This document shows positions 1 to 5,488 of a stretch of DNA of 9,310 nucleotides, piece after piece. Position 1 is the first letter of the stretch; the number at the start of each line of letters is the position of its first letter. Source of the DNA: Proteobacteria bacterium ST_bin11 (GTDB lineage: Bacteria; Pseudomonadota; Gammaproteobacteria; Methylococcales; Methylomonadaceae); NCBI GenBank assembly GCA_002083615.1, contig MSXO01000033.1:15804-25113 (forward strand). The letters run 5' to 3'. A program made the position numbers and the translations under genes. The notes under the pieces are model-generated. The model was not told the origin of the DNA. It saw only the letters and a program-made list of their open reading frames with translations, and ran no database searches.

Positions 1-431
1 ATATTAGAAAAATAAAAAAACTAATTGATCTTATAGAGGAATCCGATATTGCTGAAATAGAAATTCGCGAAGGCGAAGAATCAGTCAAAATCAGTCGTTA
101 TTCTGCGGCGCCACCCGTGCAATATGCAGCAGCGCCTGCTGTCGCAGCCGTTTCGGCAGCGCCGGTTGCAGTAGCGCCCGTTGAAGAAAAAGTCAGCGGG
201 CATGTGGTGAAGTCGCCCATGGTCGGTACCTTTTATCGTTCGGCCTCGCCCGGTTCGGCATCGTTCGTGGAGATTGGTCAGTCGGTCAGTAATGGCCAAA
301 CCTTGTGCATAATCGAAGCCATGAAAATTCTGAACCAAATCGAAGCGGATAAAAGCGGCAAAATCAAACAAATTCTGGTTGAAAACGGCCATCCGGTCGA
401 ATACGGCCAACCTTTGTTCATCATCGAATAA
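1..431 (+). CDS. accB: Biotin carboxyl carrier protein of acetyl-CoA carboxylase (5' end cut by window)
   Basis: This protein carries the covalently bound biotin that shuttles CO2 from biotin carboxylase to the carboxyltransferase AccAD, the first committed step of fatty acid synthesis in the cytoplasm. Bases 1-2 are the end of an Asp codon and the frame runs from base 3 with IRKIKKLIDLIEES, which matches the start of E. coli AccB (MDIRKIKKLI). Only the ATG and one further base are therefore missing, and the full protein would be 144 residues. An Ala/Pro/Val-rich linker spans about residues 36-62. The biotinyl domain covers about 68-144 and contains EAMKILNQIEADKSG, with the biotinylated lysine at residue 110 (codon 324-326). 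The protein is a little shorter than E. coli AccB (156 residues), mainly in the linker. A GTG at 117 lies inside the linker and is not the start. accC follows after 20 bases. Confidence 0.96.
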   Translation, partial: IRKIKKLIDLIEESDIAEIEIREGEESVKISRYSAAPPVQYAAAPAVAAVSAAPVAVAPVEEKVSGHVVKSPMVGTFYRSASPGSASFVEIGQSVSNGQTLCIIEAMKILNQIEADKSGKIKQILVENGHPVEYGQPLFIIE

Positions 432-437
432 CCGACA

Positions 438-443
438 AAGGGG
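438..443 (+). promoter_or_regulatory. Ribosome binding site of accC
   Basis: AAGGGG lies 8 bases upstream of the ATG at 452, in the short accB-accC gap. It supports that start codon. Confidence 0.7.
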
Positions 444-451
444 CTGGACTA

Positions 452-1795
452 ATGTTTGAGAAAATTGTTATCGCCAATCGCGGCGAGATTGCTCTGCGCA
501 TTTTGCGGGCCTGTCGCGAGTTAGGTATAAAAACCGTGGCCGTCTACTCAGAAGCGGACCGCGACCTGAAACACGTGAGACTGGCTGATGAAGCGGTTTG
601 CATCGGACCTGCCGCGTCCGCAGGCAGCTATCTAAATATTCCGGCGATTATCAGTGCCGCCGAAGTCACGGATGCGGAAGCCATCCATCCCGGTTACGGT
701 TTTTTATCCGAAAACGCCGATTTTTCCGAAAAAGTCAGCCAAAGCGGTTTTGTGTTTATCGGGCCAAGACCTGAAACCATCCGCATGATGGGCGATAAAA
801 TCGCCGCGAAAAAAGCCATGCAGGCGGCGGGAATTCCTTGCGTGCCGGGTAACGGCGATCCTTTGGGGGAAGATGATGAAACCAATCTGAAAATGGCGAG
901 GGAAATTGGTTACCCGGTCATTATCAAAGCGGCTGGTGGTGGAGGCGGTCGCGGCATGCGCACTGTGCATACCGAAAGTGCTTTGGTGAATGCGATTGCA
1001 ATGACCAAGGCTGAAGCCGGTACCGCGTTCGGTAATAGCACCGTCTACATGGAAAAATTTCTGGAAGATCCGCGCCACATCGAATTTCAGGTGTTGGCGG
1101 ATTCGCACGGTAATGCGATACATTTGGGTGAGCGCGATTGCTCTATGCAGCGTCGTCATCAAAAAGTGGTGGAAGAAGCTCCCGCGCCTGGCATTACCGA
1201 AGCACAACGCAAGCAGATGGGTGAGCGTTGCGCCCTGGCTTGCCAGGAAATCGGTTATCTAGGTGCGGGGACTTTCGAGTTTCTATACGAGAAAGGTCAA
1301 TTTTATTTCATTGAAATGAATACGCGGGTGCAGGTAGAGCACCCCGTGACCGAGATGATTACCGGCTTCGATATCGTGAAGGAGCAACTCCGCATTGCGG
1401 CTGGTGAACCCTTGTCGATTACACAGGAACAGGTGAAGTTCACTGGTCATGCAATAGAATGCCGTTTGAATGCCGAGGACCCGAAAACCTTTATGCCCAG
1501 CCCGGGTGTAATCGACCAGTTTCATATGCCGGGTGGCCCTGGAATCCGTTGCGAAACCCATATTTACAACGGCTATAAAGTGCCTCCGTATTATGATTCC
1601 ATGATTGGTAAGCTGATTGCGCATGGCGACGATAGAGCTAGCGCCATTGCACGGATGAAGACCGCTCTCAGTGAAATGGTCATTGACGGCATCAAAACCA
1701 ATATCCCTCTGCAACAAAGCATTATGGCTGACGCTGCGTTTGCCCAGGGTGGTCAGAATATCCATTATCTGGAAAAGAAATTGGGTATCCATTAA
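452..1795 (+). CDS. accC: Biotin carboxylase subunit of acetyl-CoA carboxylase
   Basis: An ATP-grasp enzyme that carboxylates the biotin on AccB using bicarbonate and ATP, in the cytoplasm. Its 447 residues compare with 449 in E. coli AccC, and the two align without gaps through the regions I compared. The N-terminal biotin carboxylase fold opens with KIVIANRGEIALRI. The ATP-grasp lysines fall at about 116 (GDK) and 159 (VIIK), followed by the glycine-rich loop GGGGRGM at about 163-169. ERDCSMQRRHQKVVEEAPAP is present, as is the catalytic segment EMNTRVQVEHPVTEM with Arg near 292. The C-terminal domain includes HAIECRLNAEDP and PPYYDSMIGKL and ends NIHYLEKKLG. The ATG at 452 has a good Shine-Dalgarno sequence (AAGGGG, 438-443) 8 bases upstream. 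It lies 20 bases after accB, so the two genes are almost certainly co-expressed to give matched subunits. Confidence 0.98.
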   Translation: MFEKIVIANRGEIALRILRACRELGIKTVAVYSEADRDLKHVRLADEAVCIGPAASAGSYLNIPAIISAAEVTDAEAIHPGYGFLSENADFSEKVSQSGFVFIGPRPETIRMMGDKIAAKKAMQAAGIPCVPGNGDPLGEDDETNLKMAREIGYPVIIKAAGGGGGRGMRTVHTESALVNAIAMTKAEAGTAFGNSTVYMEKFLEDPRHIEFQVLADSHGNAIHLGERDCSMQRRHQKVVEEAPAPGITEAQRKQMGERCALACQEIGYLGAGTFEFLYEKGQFYFIEMNTRVQVEHPVTEMITGFDIVKEQLRIAAGEPLSITQEQVKFTGHAIECRLNAEDPKTFMPSPGVIDQFHMPGGPGIRCETHIYNGYKVPPYYDSMIGKLIAHGDDRASAIARMKTALSEMVIDGIKTNIPLQQSIMADAAFAQGGQNIHYLEKKLGIH

Positions 1796-1803
1796 TCGGT
1801 TTG

Positions 1804-1838
1804 GGGAAGGGGATTTTGAAAATGGCGTTTCCTTTCCC
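1804..1838 (+). other. Possible RNA hairpin between accC and prmA
   Basis: GGGAAGGGGA (1804-1813) can pair with TTCCTTTCCC (1829-1838) as a ten-pair RNA stem with two G-U wobbles and a 15-base loop. No T-run follows, so it is not a typical intrinsic terminator. It could instead affect transcript processing or prmA translation. The pairing was found by eye and may be due to chance. Confidence 0.3.
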
Positions 1839-1859
1839 AGCTACAAGCGTCTTATAACT

Positions 1860-2744
1860 ATGGCCTGGCATCAGCTTTCCGTTATTACCGACGAAACTAC
1901 AGCGCCCGAGATATCGGAGTTTTTCAGCGAATTGGGGGCGGTTTCTGTGACTTACAGCGACGCCGATGATGAGCCTGTTTACGAGCCAGCCATCGATCAA
2001 ACTAAAATCTGGTCCCGTACGCGGGTCACAGCCTTGTTCGAGCTCGATACCGATCCGGATATTGTACGCAACTTGCTGTTTAATCAATTTATAGGTCAGC
2101 CCTTGCAGGAATGGGTAGCCGAGGTTTTGCAGGATCAGGCTTGGGAACGCGCCTGGATGGAACATTTCCAGGCGATGAAGTTTGCCAATCGTTTGTGGAT
2201 ATGTCCTAGTGGCCAGGAACAGCACGAGCCGGGCACGATTTGCATGACTTTGGATCCGGGCTTGGCTTTCGGCACCGGAACCCATCCGACTACCGCGTTA
2301 TGTTTGGAGTGGTTGGCTGGTAACGATATTAAAGACAAAGAGTTAATCGATTACGGTTGTGGTTCCGGGATACTGGCTGTGGCAGCGCTTCTATTGGGTG
2401 CTAAGCAAGCCTATGCCTTGGATATTGACCCGCAGGCTTTGACCTCCACGCAATACAACGCCGAAAAAAATCAGGTGGAGCAGCGAATCAATTATTACCT
2501 GCCCGAGCAGTTTACTGGGTTTACAGCTGACCTAGTGCTTGCCAATATTTTAGCCAAACCGTTGACTGAGCTGGCGGCAACTATCGGCGCCTTGGTCAGG
2601 CCGGGGGGGAGACTGGTTCTGTCGGGCATTCTGAACGAGCAAGCCGAATCTGTGGCGGCGGCTTATCGAGAGCAGGGCTTTGTCGTCGCACCGCCGGTCA
2701 GCCAGGAAGACTGGTGTCGATTGGACGCCTGTAAACCTGACTGA
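1860..2744 (+). CDS. prmA: Ribosomal protein L11 methyltransferase
   Basis: An S-adenosylmethionine-dependent enzyme that trimethylates lysines and the N-terminus of ribosomal protein L11 in the cytoplasm. The frame is open from 1671, but the ATG at 1860 gives MAWHQLSVIT and 294 residues, close to the 293 of E. coli PrmA. The upstream part of the frame lies inside accC and is not expected to be translated. An N-terminal L11-recognition domain covers about residues 1-90. The methyltransferase domain carries LDPGLAFGTGTHPTT (131-145), the SAM-binding motif DYGCGSGILA (164-173), ALDIDPQA (186-193) and the active-site segment LANILAKPL (227-235). The ending QEDWCRL is also typical. No clear Shine-Dalgarno sequence precedes the start. 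The gene lies 64 bases after accC and 4 bases before the next gene, in the usual gammaproteobacterial position. Confidence 0.96.
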   Translation: MAWHQLSVITDETTAPEISEFFSELGAVSVTYSDADDEPVYEPAIDQTKIWSRTRVTALFELDTDPDIVRNLLFNQFIGQPLQEWVAEVLQDQAWERAWMEHFQAMKFANRLWICPSGQEQHEPGTICMTLDPGLAFGTGTHPTTALCLEWLAGNDIKDKELIDYGCGSGILAVAALLLGAKQAYALDIDPQALTSTQYNAEKNQVEQRINYYLPEQFTGFTADLVLANILAKPLTELAATIGALVRPGGRLVLSGILNEQAESVAAAYREQGFVVAPPVSQEDWCRLDACKPD

Positions 2745-2748
2745 ATCG

Positions 2749-3393
2749 ATGTATAGCCGATGTCCGCATTGTGCTAGTCAACACCAAGTTAGCGTCGAGC
2801 ATTTGCGGCACTCCCGTGGCTTGTTGGATTGTTCGGCGTGCGGCAAATCTTTTGATGCTTTGCAATTCCTCAGTGAAGATGAAGATGCGGTATTAGCCGG
2901 CCGTTTGCAATATCCGGTCAGCCCAAGCCCAAGAAGTTGGCAGCAGACTTCGGCGGCTTGGTTTATCGCTACCAGCTTAGTGTCGTTGTTGTTTGTCGCG
3001 CAAATACTGTATTTTGAGGGTTATGCATTAACGATGCAGCCGCAGTTCAGGCCGCACTTGGATAAGCTTTGTGCGATATTAGCTTGCCGGTTACCGCCCT
3101 ATAAAAATCTTCAGGAATTAAGCGTTTCGCACAGTGACTTAAGGCTTCAGCGCGATACCAGCTATTTGTTTAGCGCTGTGCTTAGCAATCAAGCGCCATT
3201 TGCGCAAGCTGTGCCGGATTTAAAGCTCACGCTGTTGAATTTTAATGGGCAGGCCGTTGCGGATCGAGTGTTTAGCCCGAATCAGTATCTGGCTGGACCA
3301 ACAAGTTTAGCTGCAGAGCAAACGGTCGAAATTAAGTTGGCTATTGTGGCGCCTGCCGCCGCAGTCGGCGGTTATACCTTTACTTTACTTTAG
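2749..3393 (+). CDS. Zinc-ribbon, single-pass membrane protein with DUF3426 domain
   Basis: A 214-residue protein of unknown biochemical role. The N-terminus is a zinc ribbon of the MJ0042 type: C5-X2-C8 and C28-X2-C31. A Pro/Ser-rich spacer (about 55-65) leads to one transmembrane helix at about 71-90 (WFIATSLVSLLFVAQILYF). The rest (about 91-214) is an extracytoplasmic beta-rich domain with the look of DUF3426, including a cysteine pair at about 118 and 123 and the segment LLNFNGQAVADRVF. The frame is open from 2680 inside prmA, but the ATG at 2749 places the first Cys pair at the N-terminus as in the family, and it follows the prmA stop by 4 bases. Genes of this family sit next to prmA in many gammaproteobacteria. 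The topology is read from the sequence and the zinc binding is inferred from the cysteines. No specific function is claimed. Confidence 0.88.
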   Translation: MYSRCPHCASQHQVSVEHLRHSRGLLDCSACGKSFDALQFLSEDEDAVLAGRLQYPVSPSPRSWQQTSAAWFIATSLVSLLFVAQILYFEGYALTMQPQFRPHLDKLCAILACRLPPYKNLQELSVSHSDLRLQRDTSYLFSAVLSNQAPFAQAVPDLKLTLLNFNGQAVADRVFSPNQYLAGPTSLAAEQTVEIKLAIVAPAAAVGGYTFTLL

Positions 3394-3399
3394 GGCAAC

Positions 3400-4596
3400 A
3401 TGAGCTACCCGGAACTCTTTCTGAAAAAAAATGAAGACAAACGCCTGCGGCAGGGGCATTTGTGGGTATTCAGTAACGAGGTCGATAGCCAGCGCAGCCC
3501 CTTGGAGCAGTTTGAGTCCGGCGACTTGGTGCTTGTTCATGATTCCGGCGGCAAGGCTTTGGGCATAGCCTATATCAATCCTCATGCTTTAATCTGTGCT
3601 CGCATATTGACGCGTAAAACCAATATCAAAATCAGCGAGAGTTTTTTTAAGGCACGGTTGACTCAAGCTTTAGCTTTACGCGAGCGTTTGTTCGATAAGC
3701 CGTGTTATCGCTTAGTGTTCGGCGAGAGCGATGGTCTGCCGGGCTTGGTGATTGACCGCTTCGGTAGTGTGCTTTCGGTGCAAATTACCACGGCGGGAAT
3801 GGAGAGGCATAAGGACCTACTGGTCAAGGTCTTACTCGAGTTACTGACGCCAACGGCTATTTTGTTGAAAAACGACAATAGTCAGCGTCAACTGGAAAGC
3901 CTGTCCTTGGAACCTGAGCTTGTTTACGGCGAATTGCCTGCGCAGTTGCTGATTGAAGAAAACAATGTGCGTTTTATCGTGAATGTGGCCGAGGGTCAGA
4001 AAACCGGCTGGTTTTACGATCATCGCATCAGCAGGGCGCAGTTTGCGCAAGCCTGTCGAGGTTTAAAGGTATTGGATCTATTCAGTTATGCCGGTGCTTG
4101 GGGTATTCCTGCGGCATTGGCGGGTGCTGCTGAAGTGTGTTGTGTGGATAGTTCCGAGAGCGCTTTGGCGTTGGCTTCGGCGAGTGCCGAATTGAATCAG
4201 GTGCGGGATAAAATGCAATTTGTGCGCAGCGATGTGTTCGAGTTTTTGAAACAGGCGCGTGAACAGCAACAACACTACGACGCGATCATCCTGGATCCGC
4301 CGGCCCTGATTAAACGCAAAAAGGATTTCAAGGCCGGTTACGAAGCCTATCGACGCTTAAATCATTTGGCGCTACAAGTTTTGTCGAATAATGGTATTTT
4401 GGTGTCGGCAAGCTGTTCGCAGCATTTGAGCAGAGATAACTTGCATGAAATTCTGCGCTCTTCGGCGCGCCACATTGATCGACACCTCGTGTTTTTCGGC
4501 GCTGGCAGTCAAGGCCCGGATCATCCGATTCATCCCGCTTTGCCCGAGACCGATTATTTGAAAACCTTTTTTTGTGCAGTATCCAGTCGTCTATAG
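3400..4596 (+). CDS. rlmI: Class I rRNA methyltransferase, RlmI family (23S rRNA m5C1962-type)
   Basis: Probable SAM-dependent methyltransferase acting on 23S rRNA; E. coli RlmI (396 residues) makes 5-methylcytosine at position 1962. The 398 residues comprise an N-terminal PUA-type RNA-binding domain (about 1-75, with RLRQGHLWVFSNEV), a linker domain with RLVFGESDGLPGLVIDR (104-120), and a Rossmann methyltransferase domain. The latter starts at GQKTGWFYDHR (199-209) and continues with motif I DLFSYAGAWG (226-235). Next comes the active-site loop ILDPPALIKRKKDF (297-310), then SASCSQHLS (336-344), in which Cys339 aligns with the conserved cysteine of this family. The start is 6 bases after the previous stop, with a weak AGGG just upstream. 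The family is clear; the exact target nucleotide is inferred. Finding it after the prmA block is not the E. coli layout. Confidence 0.9.
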   Translation: MSYPELFLKKNEDKRLRQGHLWVFSNEVDSQRSPLEQFESGDLVLVHDSGGKALGIAYINPHALICARILTRKTNIKISESFFKARLTQALALRERLFDKPCYRLVFGESDGLPGLVIDRFGSVLSVQITTAGMERHKDLLVKVLLELLTPTAILLKNDNSQRQLESLSLEPELVYGELPAQLLIEENNVRFIVNVAEGQKTGWFYDHRISRAQFAQACRGLKVLDLFSYAGAWGIPAALAGAAEVCCVDSSESALALASASAELNQVRDKMQFVRSDVFEFLKQAREQQQHYDAIILDPPALIKRKKDFKAGYEAYRRLNHLALQVLSNNGILVSASCSQHLSRDNLHEILRSSARHIDRHLVFFGAGSQGPDHPIHPALPETDYLKTFFCAVSSRL

Positions 4597-4601
4597 TAAA
4601 C

Positions 4602-4778
4602 GTGGCCGATTCCAAGCCAAAGTGCGGTTTGTGCAGTCAGCGCGTGTTAATCCGCGGATTTGAACTTAACACCTTGCTAGGCGAAAAAAAATTCTGCTGC
4701 GAAGGTTGTCGCAGCATTTTTCAACTGCTCAACAGCGAGCAAATAATAATAACGATTCCAGAGGAGAAGCCAACATGA
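4602..4778 (+). CDS. Small stand-alone metal-binding domain like the N-terminus of CcoI/FixI P-type ATPases
   Basis: A 58-residue Cys-rich protein starting at GTG 4602, 5 bases after the rlmI stop. It has C8-X2-C11, then the block KKFCCEGCRSIFQLLN with C32, C33 and C36. This resembles the putative metal-binding domain found ahead of the HMA domain in CcoI/FixI-type copper-translocating P-type ATPases (Pfam PF12156 family, by recognition). No ATPase follows: the frame ends at a TGA that overlaps the ATG of the next gene (ATGA, 4775-4778). It could deliver or sense a metal such as copper or zinc for its membrane partner, or be a relic of a lost ATPase gene. The coupled downstream gene favours a working protein. 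An alternative TTG start at 4572 would overlap rlmI and has no support. Function is inferred from similarity alone. Confidence 0.75.
   Translation: MADSKPKCGLCSQRVLIRGFELNTLLGEKKFCCEGCRSIFQLLNSEQIIITIPEEKPT
4761..4766 (+). promoter_or_regulatory. Strong ribosome binding site for the 175-residue membrane protein
   Basis: GAGGAG lies 8 bases upstream of the ATG at 4775, inside the end of the preceding small gene. It decides the start at 4775 over the earlier in-frame codons from 4706. Confidence 0.75.
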
Positions 4779-5302
4779 AAGCCTGTGATACTTGTGCAGA
4801 TCGCGTGACTATCGGTCGCAACCATAAACAGATGCCGGTGGTGTCGCGAGCAATCGGCTTGCTGTTTATTTATTTGCCGATTTTGACCTTGCCGTTTGTG
4901 ATTGCCAGCGCTTACTTGACTTACTTCAGCCTGAAATTAGTTGGTGCTGAAAATGTTAAAAAATGGGGCGATTTTTTACCGGCTAGGGCGAGTCACCGAT
5001 ACGATATGAAAAATCAGATTACCATGGATGGTTCGTTTAAGTTCAGCATGGCGCAATCAAAATTATTTTGGATTTTGAATTGCACCTGGTACTGTCCGGT
5101 CAGTGTTGGTCTATTCGAATGGCACGCATACTTGGTGAAAGTGGTTGAGAACTGGTGGTGTCCATTCACCCATGATCGTAAAAATAGTTACACCGATGGT
5201 GCTATCGATCAATCTTTTTGGCATATTTATCCGGAGGAAAAAGCCAAATTGAATGAAGAAGATAAAAGAAACCCGATTTTCACAGTCGATCACGAAGCTT
5301 AA
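4775..5302 (+). CDS. Unrecognised Trp/Cys-rich membrane protein coupled to the metal-binding domain gene
   Basis: I do not recognise this 175-residue protein. It begins MKACDTCADR, a C4-X2-C7 pair, with no signal peptide. A long hydrophobic stretch at about 24-56 (AIGLLFIYLPILTLPFVI onward) forms at least one membrane helix, possibly a helical hairpin kinked at two prolines. The rest is rich in aromatics: LFWILNCTWYCPVSVGLFEW (98-117) carries C103 and C107 and may be a second membrane-associated segment, and ENWWCPF (125-131) carries C129. Trp occurs at seven places (64, 99, 105, 116, 127, 128, 149). The tail (153-175) is charged. The start is set by a strong Shine-Dalgarno at 4761 and the ATGA overlap with the preceding gene, so the two proteins are probably made together. 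A role in metal handling or redox at the membrane is conceivable from the cysteines but is not shown. Confidence 0.8.
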   Translation: MKACDTCADRVTIGRNHKQMPVVSRAIGLLFIYLPILTLPFVIASAYLTYFSLKLVGAENVKKWGDFLPARASHRYDMKNQITMDGSFKFSMAQSKLFWILNCTWYCPVSVGLFEWHAYLVKVVENWWCPFTHDRKNSYTDGAIDQSFWHIYPEEKAKLNEEDKRNPIFTVDHEA

Positions 5303-5488
5303 GGGCTTTAATTTGCCTGTGATGATGTGTCACCAGTCTTTAATAATGGCGGGTGATAATGGTTGGATTTACCGGCAAGCGCTATTGCGATTGGACGGAT
5401 TTGTAAGTTGGACAAAACGACCATGCCGCCAAAAAAATAGTGCTGGTGTGGGGCAAATTTAAACTTCAATTCTTATTTTCGACACGGA
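5303..5488 (+). other. 186-base stretch without a convincing gene
   Basis: This lies between the 175-residue membrane protein and the exosortase. It is the longest gap in the window and the likely site of a break between the housekeeping transcript and the polysaccharide locus. An open frame of 69 codons (5253-5462) crosses it and overlaps the previous gene by 50 bases. Its ATG has GGAGGAAA at 5233-5240 upstream, but the spacing is long and the translation resembles no family I know. I see no clear sigma-70 promoter and no intrinsic terminator with a strong stem and T-run. Confidence 0.5.

Noticed and set aside
704..1207. A 167-codon open frame on the minus strand opposite accC.
   Set aside because: It mirrors a well-conserved gene, has no family resemblance, and is an expected shadow frame.
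1671..1859. Upstream extension of the prmA frame.
   Set aside because: It lies mostly inside accC, does not look like a PrmA N-terminus, and the ATG at 1860 gives the normal family length.
4706..4774. Longer N-terminus for the 175-residue membrane protein.
   Set aside because: It overlaps the metal-binding domain gene and lacks a good ribosome binding site, whereas the ATG at 4775 has GAGGAG and an ATGA overlap.
4602..5302. The small Cys-rich gene and the membrane protein as one frameshifted P-type ATPase.
   Set aside because: The second protein has no HMA domain, no DKTGT phosphorylation motif and no CPC-type transmembrane motif, so it is not an ATPase fragment.
5296..5315. AAGC-TTAAGG-GCTT hairpin at the stop codon of the 175-residue protein, as an intrinsic terminator.
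   Set aside because: The stem is only four or five A/T-rich pairs and only a weak, broken T stretch follows.
5319..5333. GTGA-N7-TCAC inverted repeat resembling a CRP operator in the gap before the exosortase.
   Set aside because: The spacer is 7 bases instead of the 6 of CRP sites, the arms are only four bases, and no promoter is nearby.
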